A DNA stretch of 64,000 nucleotides from Allobosea sp. Leaf344 (GCF_001426225.1 NZ_LMRT01000014.1:730318-794317), one strand, 5' to 3'. Counted from the first letter of the stretch, positions 8,972 to 18,481 are shown. The notes: a model not told the origin generated them from the letters alone. Numbers and translations are program-made.

Positions 8972-11014
8972 ATGAGCAAACATGCTCCCGCCGAGATGGG
9001 CCTGTTCTCGCCCGTCATCCTTCGGCCCGCGATCCTGCAGGCCTTCCGCAAGCTCGATCCGCGCAGCCTGGCGCGCAACCCGGTCATCTTCTCGACCGCG
9101 CTGGTCTCGGTCCTCGCCACCGGCCTCGTCATCCGCGAGGGGCTGACCGGGGGGCCGGTCTTCTGGATCGGGCTTCAGATCGCGATCTGGCTGTGGTTCA
9201 CCGTGCTCTTCGCCAACTTCGCCGAGGCGGTCGCCGAAGGCCGCGGCAAGGCGCGGGCCGATGCCTTCCGCTCGACGCGATCCTCGGCGCTCGCCAAGGT
9301 GCTGGTCGATCCCGCGAACCGCGTCGTCTACGGCACCAAGGAGGTCGAGCTCGTCGAGCCCGGCGAGGTCATCCTGATCGAGGCCGGCGACATCGTGCCG
9401 ACCGATGGCGAGATCATCGAGGGCGTCGCCTCGGTCGACGAGAGCGCCATCACCGGCGAATCCGCTCCGGTGATCCGCGAGTCAGGCGGCGACCGCTCCT
9501 CGCTCACCGGCGGCACGCGGCTGGTGTCGGATTGGCTCGTGGTGCGCGTCACGGCCCGCCAGGGCGAGACCTTCCTCGACCGCATGATCGCGCTGGTCGA
9601 AGGCGCCAAGCGCCAGAAGACGCCCAACGAGATCGCGCTCGACATCCTGCTGGCGGCGCTGACGCTGGTCTTCCTTTTCGTCGTGGTGACGCTGCCTGTC
9701 TTCGCCTCCTGGTCCGGCACGACGCTGCCTGTGATCTATCTCGCTGCGCTGTTCGTGACGCTGATCCCGACCACGATCGGTGGGCTGCTCTCGGCCATCG
9801 GCATCGCCGGCATGGACCGGTTGGTGAAGGCCAACGTCATCGCGAAATCCGGCCGCGCGGTCGAGGCGGCCGGCGATATCGACGTGCTGCTGCTCGACAA
9901 GACCGGCACGATCACCTTCGGCAACCGCATGGCCCATGCCTTCGAGCCGGCGGCGCAGGTCAGCGAGCGCGAGCTGGCCGAGGCCGCCTTCCTGGCCTCG
10001 CTGTCGGACGATACGCCGGAGGGCAAGTCGATCGTCGATCTCGCCGCCAGGCGCTTCGGCTTCGATGCCGCGGCCGGCGCCGGGGCAGTCTTCGTGCCCT
10101 TCACCGCCCAGACCCGCATGTCCGGTGTCGACCTTCCGGACGGCCGCGCCTTGCGCAAAGGTGCCTCCGACACCATGGCGAAGCTCACCGGCGGCGCGCT
10201 ACCGGTCACCGTCGAGCAGGCGGTGCGAAAGATCGCCTCCTCGGGCGGCACGCCGCTGGTGGTGGCGCGCGACAACGACGTGCTCGGCGTCGTCCATCTC
10301 AAGGACGTGGTGAAGCCCGGCATTCGCGAGCGCTTCGCGGAACTTCGCCGCATGGGCATTCGCACGGTGATGATCACCGGCGACAACCCGCTGACGGCGG
10401 CCGCCATCGCGGCCGAAGCCGGCGTCGACGATTTCCTGGCCGAGGCGACGCCGGAAGCCAAGCTCGCCCTGATCCGCAAGGAGCAGGCGGAGGGTCGCCT
10501 CGTGGCGATGTGCGGCGACGGCTCCAACGACGCGCCGGCGCTGGCGCAGGCGGATGTCGGGGTCGCCATGAATTCGGGCACGCCCGCCGCCAAGGAGGCC
10601 GGCAACCTGATCGATCTCGACAGCGACCCGACCAAGCTGATCGAGATCGTCATGGTCGGCAAGCAGCTGCTGATTTCGCGCGGCGCGTTGACGACCTTCT
10701 CGATCGCCAATGACGTAGCGAAGTATTTCGCGATCCTGCCGGCGCTGTTCATCACCGCCTATCCGGGGCTCGCGGTGCTCGATGTGATGGGGTTGGGCAG
10801 CCCGCAATCGGCGATCCTGTCCGCGATCATCTTCAACGCGCTCGTCATTATCGCGCTGATCCCGATCGCGCTGAAGGGCGTGCGCTACGCCCCGGCTTCG
10901 GCGGCCTCGCTGCTCGGGCGCAACCTGCTCGTCTATGGGCTGGGCGGGCTGATCGTTCCCTTCATCGGCATCAAGGCGATCGACCTGATCGTCGATCTGC
11001 TGCACCTCGCCTGA
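8972..11014 (+). CDS. kdpB: Potassium-transporting P-type ATPase subunit KdpB
   Basis: 680 aa; the ATP-hydrolysing subunit of the Kdp pump. The phosphorylation motif DKTGTIT has its aspartate at residue 309. Also present are the TGES loop (DESAITGES), the nucleotide-binding KGAS region, the hinge motif [10 protein letters not shown] and [16 protein letters not shown]. The chosen ATG ([10 protein letters not shown]) follows AGAGGTC; a long in-frame extension upstream overlaps kdpA and is not real. All catalytic motifs are intact. Confidence 0.97.
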   Translation: MSKHAPAEMGLFSPVILRPAILQAFRKLDPRSLARNPVIFSTALVSVLATGLVIREGLTGGPVFWIGLQIAIWLWFTVLFANFAEAVAEGRGKARADAFRSTRSSALAKVLVDPANRVVYGTKEVELVEPGEVILIEAGDIVPTDGEIIEGVASVDESAITGESAPVIRESGGDRSSLTGGTRLVSDWLVVRVTARQGETFLDRMIALVEGAKRQKTPNEIALDILLAALTLVFLFVVVTLPVFASWSGTTLPVIYLAALFVTLIPTTIGGLLSAIGIAGMDRLVKANVIAKSGRAVEAAGDIDVLLLDKTGTITFGNRMAHAFEPAAQVSERELAEAAFLASLSDDTPEGKSIVDLAARRFGFDAAAGAGAVFVPFTAQTRMSGVDLPDGRALRKGASDTMAKLTGGALPVTVEQAVRKIASSGGTPLVVARDNDVLGVVHLKDVVKPGIRERFAELRRMGIRTVMITGDNPLTAAAIAAEAGVDDFLAEATPEAKLALIRKEQAEGRLVAMCGDGSNDAPALAQADVGVAMNSGTPAAKEAGNLIDLDSDPTKLIEIVMVGKQLLISRGALTTFSIANDVAKYFAILPALFITAYPGLAVLDVMGLGSPQSAILSAIIFNALVIIALIPIALKGVRYAPASAASLLGRNLLVYGLGGLIVPFIGIKAIDLIVDLLHLA

Positions 11015-11023
11015 GGAGATTTC

Positions 11024-11614
11024 ATGACCAATCATCTGCGTCCCTCGCTCGCCCTGCTCGGTGTCTTCAGTCTGCTGACCGGCGCGGCCTATCCGCTGGC
11101 CGTCACCGGCGTCGCCCAGGCCGTGTTCCCGGCCAACGCCAATGGCTCGCCGGTGATGAAGGACGGCGCCGTCATCGGCTCGGTGCTGATCGGCCAGTCC
11201 TTCACTTCGGATCGGTACTTCCAGCGCCGCCCCTCGGCGACCTCGGCAACCGATCCGCAGGACCCATCGAAGCCGGTGGAGAGCCCCTACAATGCTGCGA
11301 ACTCGACCGGCTCGAATCTCGGACCAAGCTCTGCGGCGCTGGTGGCCGCGATCAAGGAGCGTGTCGAAGCGCTCGGTGGCGGGCAGCAGCCGGCCGATCT
11401 CGTGACGGCATCAGGCTCAGGACTCGATCCGCACATCTCGCCGGCGGCCGCCCTGATCCAGATCGGTCGCGTCGCCTCGGCGCGCGGCCTCGCCGAGGAT
11501 CGTCTCCGGCAACTGGTGCGGGCGCAGGTCGAGCCGCCGCTGCTCGGCGTCCTCGGAGAGCCCCGCGTCAACGTCCTGGCGCTCAATCTCGCGCTCGACA
11601 GGCTGGCGCGCTGA
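11024..11614 (+). CDS. kdpC: Potassium-transporting ATPase subunit KdpC
   Basis: 196 aa; the periplasmic subunit, anchored by one N-terminal helix, that supports K+ transfer in KdpFABC. Family blocks seen are the N-terminal LLTGAAYPLAVTG, IGQSFTSDRYFQRRPS, YNAANSTGSNLGPSS, ASGSGLDPHISPAAA and GRVASARGL, near the C-terminus GEPRVNVLALNLALD. GAGGAG precedes the ATG. It is separated from kdpB by 9 bp and from the kdpDE gene by 18 bp. Confidence 0.96.
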   Translation: MTNHLRPSLALLGVFSLLTGAAYPLAVTGVAQAVFPANANGSPVMKDGAVIGSVLIGQSFTSDRYFQRRPSATSATDPQDPSKPVESPYNAANSTGSNLGPSSAALVAAIKERVEALGGGQQPADLVTASGSGLDPHISPAAALIQIGRVASARGLAEDRLRQLVRAQVEPPLLGVLGEPRVNVLALNLALDRLAR

Positions 11615-11632
11615 TGCTCTGGTCGGTGGCCC

Positions 11633-14600
11633 ATGCCGAGCGCGCCTGACGAGAGACCGACGCCCGAATCCTTCCTCGCCGAGGCGCGCGGCGAGGTCGA
11701 AAGGAACGTCGGTCGGCTCAAGATCTTCCTCGGTGCCTCCCCCGGCGTCGGCAAGACCTTCGCGATGATCGAGGAGGCTCGCATGCGGCTGCGCGCGGGC
11801 CTCGACGTCGTGGTGGCGCTGGTCGAGACCCATGGCCGCGCAGAGACCGCCGCTCTGCTCCATGGCCTGGAGCAGTTGCCGCGCCGGCCGGTCGTCTATC
11901 GCGAGCAGGATCTCAGCGAACTCGATGTCGATGCTCTGCTCGCGCGGCGGCCTGCGATCGCGCTGATCGACGAACTCGCTCACACCAACGCGCCGGGCTC
12001 GCGCCACCCCAAGCGCTGGCAGGATGTTGTCGAGGTGCTGGACGCCGGCATCGACGTCGTCACCACGCTGAACATCCAGCACGTCGAGAGCCTCAACGAT
12101 ATCGTCGCCCGGATCACGGGCGTGCGCGTGCAGGAGACGGTGCCCGATCACATCCTGCAGCGGGCGGACGCGATCGAGCTGATTGATTTGCCGCCCGAAG
12201 AGCTGATCAAGCGCCTGCAGGACGGCAAGGTCTATGTGCCGGAGCAGATCGGTCGGGCGCTCGATAATTTCTTCGGCAAGGGCAAGCTCACGGCGCTGCG
12301 CGAACTCGCCTTGCGCACGGCCGCCAGCCGGGTCGACGCCGAGATGCTGGCATGGATGCAGGACCATGCCGTCAAGGGCCCCTGGCCGGCCGAGGAGCGC
12401 CTGCTGGTGTGTATCAACGAGGCGCCTTCCGCGCGCAGCCTGGTGCGGGCCGGGAAGCGCATGGCCGATCGCGCGCGCCTGCCCTGGATCGTCGCGACCG
12501 TGACGACGCCGCGTCATGAAGCGATGCCGGCCGAGACCCGTGCCGTCACCACCGAGGCCTTGCGGCTTGCGGAAACCCTCGGCGCCGAGTCGGTGGTACT
12601 GCGGGCGGAGACGGATGCCGCCGGCGAAATCCTACGCTATGCCCGACAGCGCAATGTCTCGCGTCTGGTGATCGGGCGCCCACGCTCGCAGCGCTCCTGG
12701 TGGCAGCGGCTGGCCGGGGCCTTCCGCGAACCCGTCGCGGACCGCCTGCTCGACGACGCCACCGATTTCGAGATCACGGTCGTGACGCCGCATGCCCGGA
12801 TCGAGCGGCGCAAGGCTGTCGCCGGGCCTTGGCTGCACGGTCCCTGGCAGGGCTACGCCACGGCCTTCGGCGCGATCGCGCTGGCGAGCCTGCTGGCCTT
12901 GCCGATCTCGATCTGGGATGCCGTGCCGGGCGGCGCGATCTCGGCGATCTATCTCATCAGCGTTCTGATGGTCGGCGCCCGCTGGGGGCTCGGTCCTTCG
13001 CTGGCGGCGGGGGCACTTGGCTCGCTGGCCTACAACTTCTTCTACACGCCGCCCTATTACTCGCTGAATATCAGCCGATCCGAAGACATCATTTCGATCG
13101 CGGTCTATCTCCTCGGCGCAATGTTCACCGGCACGCTGGCCGGGCGCCTCAAGGCCCAGGTCGAGGCGATGCGTGCCGCCCAGCGCCGCACCGAAACCCT
13201 CTATGATTTCGCCCGCAAGATCGCCACGGCTACCGGAACGGACGATGTGCTCTGGGCGGCGGCCTTCCACATCGCGGCGACCCTCGACTGCCGGTCGCTG
13301 ATCCTGATGCCCGATGTGACGGGCGCGCTGCAGCAGGTGCAGGGCCACCCTACGATCGAGGATCTCGATGCCCGTGCCGAGGGCGCCGCGCGGTGGGCGT
13401 TCGAGAAGAACGAACCGGCCGGAGCGGGCACGGCGACGCTGCCGATGGCCGAATGGCTGTTCGTCCCTCTCGCGACAGCCAGCAGCATTCTCGGCGTCAT
13501 CGGCGTGCGCTTCCGCGACCGGCAGCGCGGGCTCGACCCGGAGACGCGGCGTCTGCTGCTGGCCGTCGAGGATCAGGTCGCCGTCGCGGTTGAGCGGACG
13601 CGGCTCGCCGGAGAACTGGCGAATGCCCGTGTTTCGGCGGAGGGTGAGAAGTTGCGCGGGGCGCTGCTCAATTCGGTGAGCCACGATCTGCGGACGCCGC
13701 TGGTCACCGTGATCGGCGCCGTCTCGAGCCTCGCCGAGAGCGACGGCGTGCTCGGCGCCGCCGACCGGCGAGCCTTGACGGTGACGGCGCTCGACGAGGC
13801 ACGTCGCCTCGACCGCTATGTTCAGAACCTGCTCGACATGACGCGGCTCGGCCATGGCGCGCTCGCACCCAAGCGCGCGGCGGTCGATTTGCGCGAGATC
13901 CTCGGCGTGGTGCGAAACGATCTCGAGCGCGTGCTCGCGAGCCATGGCCTCGTCATCGACACACCGCGCGACCTGCCGCCGCTCCATGTCGACCCGGTGC
14001 TGACAGGGCAGGCCATCGCCAACATCGTCGAGAACGCCGCGAAATACGCGCCGGTCGGCACGTCGATCACGATCACGGCCCGCGCCGATGGCGACATGGC
14101 CGAGATCGCCGTGACCGATGAGGGGCCCGGCATCCCCGAGGCCGAGCGGGAGCGCGTCTTCGATCTGTTCCACCGCGTCGCGGAAGGCGATGCCAGGCCG
14201 GCCGGCACGGGTCTGGGGCTTTCCATCGTGCGGGGGCTGGTCGAGGCGCATGGCGGCACGGCCCGGGCCGAAGCCGGGCCAGGTGGACGCGGCGCGGCGA
14301 TCGTGATCAGGCTGCCCGTCGCCCCCGCCTGCATTCTGGTGATCGACGACGAGGCGCCGATCCGGCGCTTCCTCGCCATCGTGCTCGGCGCCGGCGGCTT
14401 CGAGATGCTGGAGGCCGACCGCGGGCGACTGGGAATCGAGCGCGCCGCGACCCTGGCGCCCGACGCCGTGCTGCTCGATCTCGGCCTGCCCGATATGGAC
14501 GGCAAGGCGGTGATCGAGGCGATCCGTGAATGGTCCGGCGTGCCGATCCTGGTCCTCTCCGTGCGCGATGCAGAGACCGAAAAGATCGCCGCGCTCGATG

Positions 14601-15019
14601 CCGGCGCGGACGACTACGTCACCAAGCCGTTCGCGACCGGTGAACTGCTGGCCAGGCTGCGAGCCCTGCTGCGCAGCCGCCGCGACCGCGCCGCCGAGCC
14701 GGCAGAGATCCGTATCGGCGGGCTCGCAATCGACCTGGCGAGCCGTTCGGTCGTCGTCGATGGCGCGGCCGTCAAGCTGACGCGCAAAGAATTCGATGTC
14801 ATCGCATTGCTGGCCCGCAACGCCGGCAAGCTGGTGGGACACAAGCAGTTGCTGACGACGATCTGGGGACCGGCCCATGCGGCCGACACCCATTACCTGC
14901 GGATCGCGGTGGGCCACATCCGCGAGAAAATCGGCGACGACGCGGCCGATCCCCGCTTCATCGTCACCGAGCCCGGCGTTGGATATCGGCTCGTCGATGC
15001 CTGTAACCCGATCAATTGA
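11633..15019 (+). CDS. kdpDE: Fused KdpD sensor histidine kinase - KdpE response regulator (single polypeptide)
   Basis: 1128 aa. Residues 1 to about 894 are a complete KdpD: Walker-like GASPGVGKT (34-42), DELAHTNAPGSRHPKRWQD, a USP-like domain, four membrane segments (about 400-500), a GAF-like region, the HisKA motif SHDLRTPL with His684, and ATPase boxes ENAAKYAP, DEGPGIP and GTGLGLSIV. Without any stop the chain passes through RLPVAPAC into a complete KdpE from ILVIDDE (residue 901): phospho-acceptor Asp949 in LLDLGLPDMDG, the receiver lysine in DDYVTKPF, and an OmpR-type winged helix (LTRKEFDVIALLARN, THYLRIAVGHIREKIG, GVGYRLVD). The pair is normally encoded by two genes; the total length is close to the sum of both. 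It senses low K+ or turgor and drives kdpFABC. Independent KdpE synthesis from an internal GTG (14303 or 14339) cannot be excluded. Confidence 0.93.
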   Translation: MPSAPDERPTPESFLAEARGEVERNVGRLKIFLGASPGVGKTFAMIEEARMRLRAGLDVVVALVETHGRAETAALLHGLEQLPRRPVVYREQDLSELDVDALLARRPAIALIDELAHTNAPGSRHPKRWQDVVEVLDAGIDVVTTLNIQHVESLNDIVARITGVRVQETVPDHILQRADAIELIDLPPEELIKRLQDGKVYVPEQIGRALDNFFGKGKLTALRELALRTAASRVDAEMLAWMQDHAVKGPWPAEERLLVCINEAPSARSLVRAGKRMADRARLPWIVATVTTPRHEAMPAETRAVTTEALRLAETLGAESVVLRAETDAAGEILRYARQRNVSRLVIGRPRSQRSWWQRLAGAFREPVADRLLDDATDFEITVVTPHARIERRKAVAGPWLHGPWQGYATAFGAIALASLLALPISIWDAVPGGAISAIYLISVLMVGARWGLGPSLAAGALGSLAYNFFYTPPYYSLNISRSEDIISIAVYLLGAMFTGTLAGRLKAQVEAMRAAQRRTETLYDFARKIATATGTDDVLWAAAFHIAATLDCRSLILMPDVTGALQQVQGHPTIEDLDARAEGAARWAFEKNEPAGAGTATLPMAEWLFVPLATASSILGVIGVRFRDRQRGLDPETRRLLLAVEDQVAVAVERTRLAGELANARVSAEGEKLRGALLNSVSHDLRTPLVTVIGAVSSLAESDGVLGAADRRALTVTALDEARRLDRYVQNLLDMTRLGHGALAPKRAAVDLREILGVVRNDLERVLASHGLVIDTPRDLPPLHVDPVLTGQAIANIVENAAKYAPVGTSITITARADGDMAEIAVTDEGPGIPEAERERVFDLFHRVAEGDARPAGTGLGLSIVRGLVEAHGGTARAEAGPGGRGAAIVIRLPVAPACILVIDDEAPIRRFLAIVLGAGGFEMLEADRGRLGIERAATLAPDAVLLDLGLPDMDGKAVIEAIREWSGVPILVLSVRDAETEKIAALDAGADDYVTKPFATGELLARLRALLRSRRDRAAEPAEIRIGGLAIDLASRSVVVDGAAVKLTRKEFDVIALLARNAGKLVGHKQLLTTIWGPAHAADTHYLRIAVGHIREKIGDDAADPRFIVTEPGVGYRLVDACNPIN

Positions 15020-15397
15020 GTGATTATTTGGACGAGACGCAATGATCATGGCCGGGCGAGATGCGCCAGGTTCGGACATTAGGCGCTTGTCTTGAACCGG
15101 ACACTTGGCGGGCGGTGGCGTTCAACGGGCTGAGGCAATCTGATCTCCTTCGCCGAGGCCGTCCTACCGGACAAGCTGAGCATCACGTCTCCCGCTGATC
15201 CACCTTCGCAGAACGGGCCCTCGATGTCGGAGGGCTCGCGCGTTGCCCGAGAGCAGACTTCGCTCAGACCTCTTGAGCTTGCGACGGCGCCATCACAGCC
15301 ACGCTGGCACATTGCAGCGGCGGCTCGAGGCTGATCGAGGCCCACCGTTTGCGCCGTCGATCGATCCGGGGCCGCGACGCGGCCCCGGATGCTATTG
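15020..15397. other. 378-bp gene-free stretch between kdpDE and the PhyH-like gene
   Basis: No credible gene or T-tailed terminator after kdpDE is visible. Short imperfect direct repeats (cggacattaggcg and cggacacttggcg, about 15074-15112) and the perfect hairpin at 15364-15390 are the only structures seen. Confidence 0.55.
15364..15390. terminator. Perfect 12-bp hairpin after the PhyH-like gene
   Basis: Arms atccggggccgc (15364-15375) and gcggccccggat (15379-15390) enclose a 3-nt loop, 7 bp beyond the stop of the leftward PhyH-like gene. A position directly after a stop codon suggests a transcription terminator. It lacks a T tract on either strand, so it may act as an mRNA 3'-end stabiliser instead. 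Confidence 0.5.
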
Positions 15398-16219
15398 TCA
15401 GACCCTCAGCCCGCATGCCTGGCGGATAGCGATCTGCACCGGCGATGGCGGAAGCGTGGGATCGAACTCGACGCGCGGCAGCAGCGGAGGCTGTGCCATG
15501 AAGCGCGGCTGTCGACCTCGATGAGGCTGCGCGGCATGGACAAGGAACGGGTGGCAAAGAAAAACCGTTCCCGCTGCACCGACCGCTAGATCGACCGGGC
15601 AGTCAGCCGTGGAGGCATAGTCATTCGCCGATAGCTGCCGCAGCGTTGCTCCCTGTTCGCCATAGGGCAGTAGCTCTCTGGCTATGGTCAAATGCGAGCC
15701 CCTTCGGATCCGCGTCGGCGCATCATCGGGTCCGACATCGGACAGCAGGAAGAGCAGAAGCAGGGATCTTCCGCGGCTCTTGCTGTTTGCCCGCCATTCC
15801 ATGAAGTCGGGGACGTCGAAGCCGAAGCTCACATCGACGTGCCAGCCATCGTCGCCCGGAGCGTCCGGCGAAGGGAACCGTATCGGGAAGGTTCCGAGTC
15901 CGGTCGGAGCCATCCACCGCCCCTCTCCGACAAGCTGATTGTAAGCCACGTGAAGGGCCGGCGTGTTGGATGCCTCGACAAAGGCTATAGTCGACTTCGA
16001 TCCGACCCGAATGACGGGTTTCGTCCACGCTTCTGGCCTGTTCGGCGACAGGCCTATTTCGGCCCACAACTCATCTCGGCATCGCCGCGCAAGGTCATCG
16101 TCAAAGGCGTGATCCAACGCGACGTAACCGTCGTCAATGAAGGACCGCACCTGACTTTCAGTCAGGCCGAGAGCATCACTATTGGGCATGTCACATATCT
16201 CCGCTCGGCTGTCGCTCAT
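15398..16219 (-). CDS. Phytanoyl-CoA dioxygenase (PhyH) family protein
   Basis: 273 aa; a predicted Fe(II)/2-oxoglutarate-dependent oxygenase with unknown substrate. The iron-binding HxD is seen at His127-Asp129 in GWHVDVSFG. A distal histidine lies in CHPFLVHAAQPHRG (His228), followed by an arginine (about 239) fitting 2-oxoglutarate binding. The N-terminus (LTESQVRSFIDDGYVALD) is the typical PhyH opening. An alternative start is Met11. It is a single leftward gene flanked by gene-free stretches of 378 and 343 bp. Confidence 0.8.
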   Translation of the reverse strand: MSDSRAEICDMPNSDALGLTESQVRSFIDDGYVALDHAFDDDLARRCRDELWAEIGLSPNRPEAWTKPVIRVGSKSTIAFVEASNTPALHVAYNQLVGEGRWMAPTGLGTFPIRFPSPDAPGDDGWHVDVSFGFDVPDFMEWRANSKSRGRSLLLLFLLSDVGPDDAPTRIRRGSHLTIARELLPYGEQGATLRQLSANDYASTADCPVDLAVGAAGTVFLCHPFLVHAAQPHRGRQPRFMAQPPLLPRVEFDPTLPPSPVQIAIRQACGLRV

Positions 16220-16562
16220 GCGACGCCGGTTTGATCTGATCGGCGCCAGGGCGCCGTGCTGCGTCAGCGGTCAGATCAGCGGAAAGAATGTGGAGAAGTA
16301 CATCATTACGACATTGCTTATCATGAGAGCATCACTGCCTCAAGCTTTCGGCACTCAGCAGCCCTGCCAATTAGCTCGTATGACAGTCGCGCCACAAACA
16401 GGCGTTGGCGCATGCGCCTCGAGCGGACTTTGGCCTCTTGCTCATTGAACGCCCGCTTCGCCGCCCTCCGGGAGGATCAGAGCTTAAAACAATCGCCGCG
16501 TGAACACCGGTAGTCGCCTTCACGCACTTGACAAGCCGCTGGTTGTCCGAACACTTAAGTGA
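16220..16562. other. 343-bp intergenic region between PhyH-like and ArsR-type genes
   Basis: It separates divergent genes. It holds a small inverted repeat cggcgcc-ag-ggcgccg (16241-16256) and the candidate ArsR operator and promoter at its right end. It is less GC-rich than most of the window. No gene is seen. Confidence 0.55.
16528..16561 (+). promoter_or_regulatory. Candidate promoter and palindromic operator of the ArsR-type gene
   Basis: TTGACA (16528-16533) is a perfect -35 hexamer. After 17 bp comes the palindrome cacttaagtg (16552-16561), which overlaps the expected -10 and ends one base before the ATG at 16563. ArsR-family repressors typically bind such short palindromes over their own promoter. 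The -10 itself is weak, and the transcript would have almost no leader. Confidence 0.4.
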
Positions 16563-16910
16563 ATGCTACAGTATGCGTCGCACCCTCTCGACCGGGCGTT
16601 TCACGCTCTTTCCGATCCTAGCCGCAGGGCGATGGTCGAGCGGCTATGTCGCGCGCCCGCATCAGTGAGCGAGCTTGCCGAACCCCTGCCCATGACCCTC
16701 TCGGCGGTGACCCAGCATCTGAAGGTGCTCGAACAGGCCGGGCTAATCAAAACCAGTAAGGCGGGGCGGATTCGGACTTGCGCGCTCGATGTGGAAGCCA
16801 TGGCTCGGATCGAACTCTGGATCGCGCAGCGTAAGCAGTTCTGGGAACGACAATACGATCAGCTGGAGGCCTACCTGGCCTCGACCTCACCAACGGAGGG
16901 AACGGAATGA
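16563..16910 (+). CDS. ArsR/SmtB-family transcriptional regulator
   Basis: 115-aa winged-helix protein. DRAFHALSDPSRRAMVERL, SVSELAEPLPMTLSAVTQHL and VLEQAGLIKTSKAGRIRTC are the classic ArsR fold from helix 1 through the wing. No cysteine/histidine metal site of the SmtB type is apparent. This subgroup is typically paired with SRPBCC (AHSA1) genes and acts as an autorepressor. Its stop overlaps the ATG of the next gene (16907), so the two are translationally coupled. Confidence 0.9.
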   Translation: MLQYASHPLDRAFHALSDPSRRAMVERLCRAPASVSELAEPLPMTLSAVTQHLKVLEQAGLIKTSKAGRIRTCALDVEAMARIELWIAQRKQFWERQYDQLEAYLASTSPTEGTE

Positions 16911-17380
16911 CCGTCACGAATGCGACCTTCGTCATTGATCGGCAGGTCAGTGCGTCGCCTCAGCGTGTATTTGCGGCCTTCAAAACGCTTGAGGCGAAAA
17001 GCGCGTGGTTCAAAACTCCAACTGAGTGCGAGGTTCTAGTCCGCAAACTCGACTTCCGAGTGGGAGGTGAAGAGCGTTTCCGCGCTCGTTGGCCGAGCGG
17101 TTTGATTACCGACTTTCACGCCACCTACCATGACATCGTAGAAAACGAGCGGATCGTCCTCGTCTATGACCTGTTTCACGGCGACGAGAAGCTTTCCGTT
17201 TCGCTGCAGACGATCGAGATCAAGCCTGAAGGCGACAAGACCCGCCTGCTTCACACCGAGCAGGGCTCCTATTTCAGCGGAGGATTGGAGGCCGTGCAAG
17301 GCCGCGAGCATGGCACGGGCTGGCATGTCGACAATCTGGTCGCAAATCTCGAAGGCCGAGAAGGGAGGCCATTCTCGTGA
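16907..17380 (+). CDS. SRPBCC (AHSA1-like) domain protein
   Basis: 157 aa; START-like fold. The opening FVIDRQVSASPQRVFAAFKT, then FRVGGEERFRARWP, DIVENERIVLVYDLF, TRLLHTEQGSYFSGG and a final GTGWHVDNLVANLE match the AHSA1 subgroup of SRPBCC proteins, which bind hydrophobic ligands in a deep pocket. Substrate unknown. It overlaps the upstream regulator and the downstream GST gene by 4 bp each, defining a tight three-gene operon. Confidence 0.88.
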   Translation: MTVTNATFVIDRQVSASPQRVFAAFKTLEAKSAWFKTPTECEVLVRKLDFRVGGEERFRARWPSGLITDFHATYHDIVENERIVLVYDLFHGDEKLSVSLQTIEIKPEGDKTRLLHTEQGSYFSGGLEAVQGREHGTGWHVDNLVANLEGREGRPFS

Positions 17381-18030
17381 CCCTCGAACTTTTCGCCCAT
17401 CCATTCTCGTCCTACTGTCAGAAGGCACTCATCGCCTTCTATGAAAACGATATTCCGTTCACCTACCGCTTCATGGAGGACGACGGCGTCGGAGAAGAAC
17501 TCGCTTCACTCTGGCCTCTTCGCAAGTTCCCCATCCTGCGCGACGATGGGCGGGTGATCATGGAAGCTTCGATCATCATCGAGCATCTGCACGTTCGCCA
17601 TCCCGGCGCCGTTCGGCTTGTCCCCGACGATCCTGCCGAAGCTGTCGAGGTCCGAATGCTCGACCGATTTTTCGACAACTACGTCATGACGCCGCAGGGC
17701 AAATTCGTATTGGACGCACTGCGGCCGCCCGAGAGCCGGGACTCCTACGGCGTCGAGGAGGCACGCAAGATGCTGGATGTGAGCTACGCCTGGCTGGACG
17801 AACGCCTGAAAGGGCGCATATGGGCTGTCGGTAATGCGTTTTCGCTTGCCGACTGCGCCGCGGCACCCTCCCTATTCTATGCCGACTGGACGTATCGAAT
17901 TCCCGCCCGATTTCAGACGCTCACCGCGTACCGAGCTCGTCTCCTGGCCAGACCATCATTCGCGCGCGCCGTTGATGAGGCGCGCCGCTTTCGCCACTAT
18001 TTCCCGCTTGGAGCCCCTGACCGCGACTGA
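17377..18030 (+). CDS. Glutathione S-transferase family protein
   Basis: 217 aa. The N-terminal thioredoxin-like domain (LELFAHPFSSYCQKALIAFY, KFPILRDDGRVIMEASIIIE with the Glu/Ser glutathione-contact pair) is followed by an all-helical C-terminal domain (NAFSLADCAAAPSLFYADW). It likely conjugates or isomerises an electrophile with glutathione; substrate unknown. Overlap with the SRPBCC gene suggests the three proteins handle the same compound. Confidence 0.88.
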   Translation: MTLELFAHPFSSYCQKALIAFYENDIPFTYRFMEDDGVGEELASLWPLRKFPILRDDGRVIMEASIIIEHLHVRHPGAVRLVPDDPAEAVEVRMLDRFFDNYVMTPQGKFVLDALRPPESRDSYGVEEARKMLDVSYAWLDERLKGRIWAVGNAFSLADCAAAPSLFYADWTYRIPARFQTLTAYRARLLARPSFARAVDEARRFRHYFPLGAPDRD

Positions 18031-18079
18031 GCAATGCGGCCCAGTTCAGACGACAGTCTCACCAAGGAGATCGATAGAG

Positions 18080-18481
18080 ATGCGAAGCGATTTCGACCTA
18101 TCAGTGATCGAAGCGAATGGGCGCAGCGCGGCAAAAGCCCAGCTGTTCGAACCCCAACCGAAAGGGCCTTGGCGCGGAAACGTCGAAGGCGCCAGACTCG
18201 ACGCGCCGCTCACCATCCTCGCCTATGGCAACGAGACGCCCGGTGAGGGACCCCTGCTTCACGTTCATCCATACGACGAGGTCTTCATCGTTGTGGCGGG
18301 GAACGCGCGCTTCTTCGTCGGCGACGAGGTCATCGATGCGACAGCAGGAGATATCGTGCTCGGACCGGCAGGCGTTCCGCATCGCTTCGAAAACCTGGGG
18401 CCCGGACGCTTGCAAACAATCGACATACACCACTCGCCGAAGTGGCTGCAGGTCGACATCGGTACAGAGCAGCCTTCTTGA
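18080..18481 (+). CDS. Cupin domain-containing protein
   Basis: 133 aa. Cupin motif 1 is PLLHVHPYDEVFIVVAG (HxH with downstream Glu) and motif 2 is AGDIVLGPAGVPHRFENLG with its His; together they would bind one metal ion. The ATG at 18080 follows AGGAG and fits the fold better than upstream in-frame starts that overlap the GST gene. It lies 49 bp after the GST gene and may share its transcript. Function beyond the fold cannot be told. Confidence 0.82.
   Translation: MRSDFDLSVIEANGRSAAKAQLFEPQPKGPWRGNVEGARLDAPLTILAYGNETPGEGPLLHVHPYDEVFIVVAGNARFFVGDEVIDATAGDIVLGPAGVPHRFENLGPGRLQTIDIHHSPKWLQVDIGTEQPS

Noticed and set aside
12632-15079. 815-codon minus frame over kdpDE
   Set aside because: Shadow of kdpDE; low-complexity His/Asp/Arg composition.
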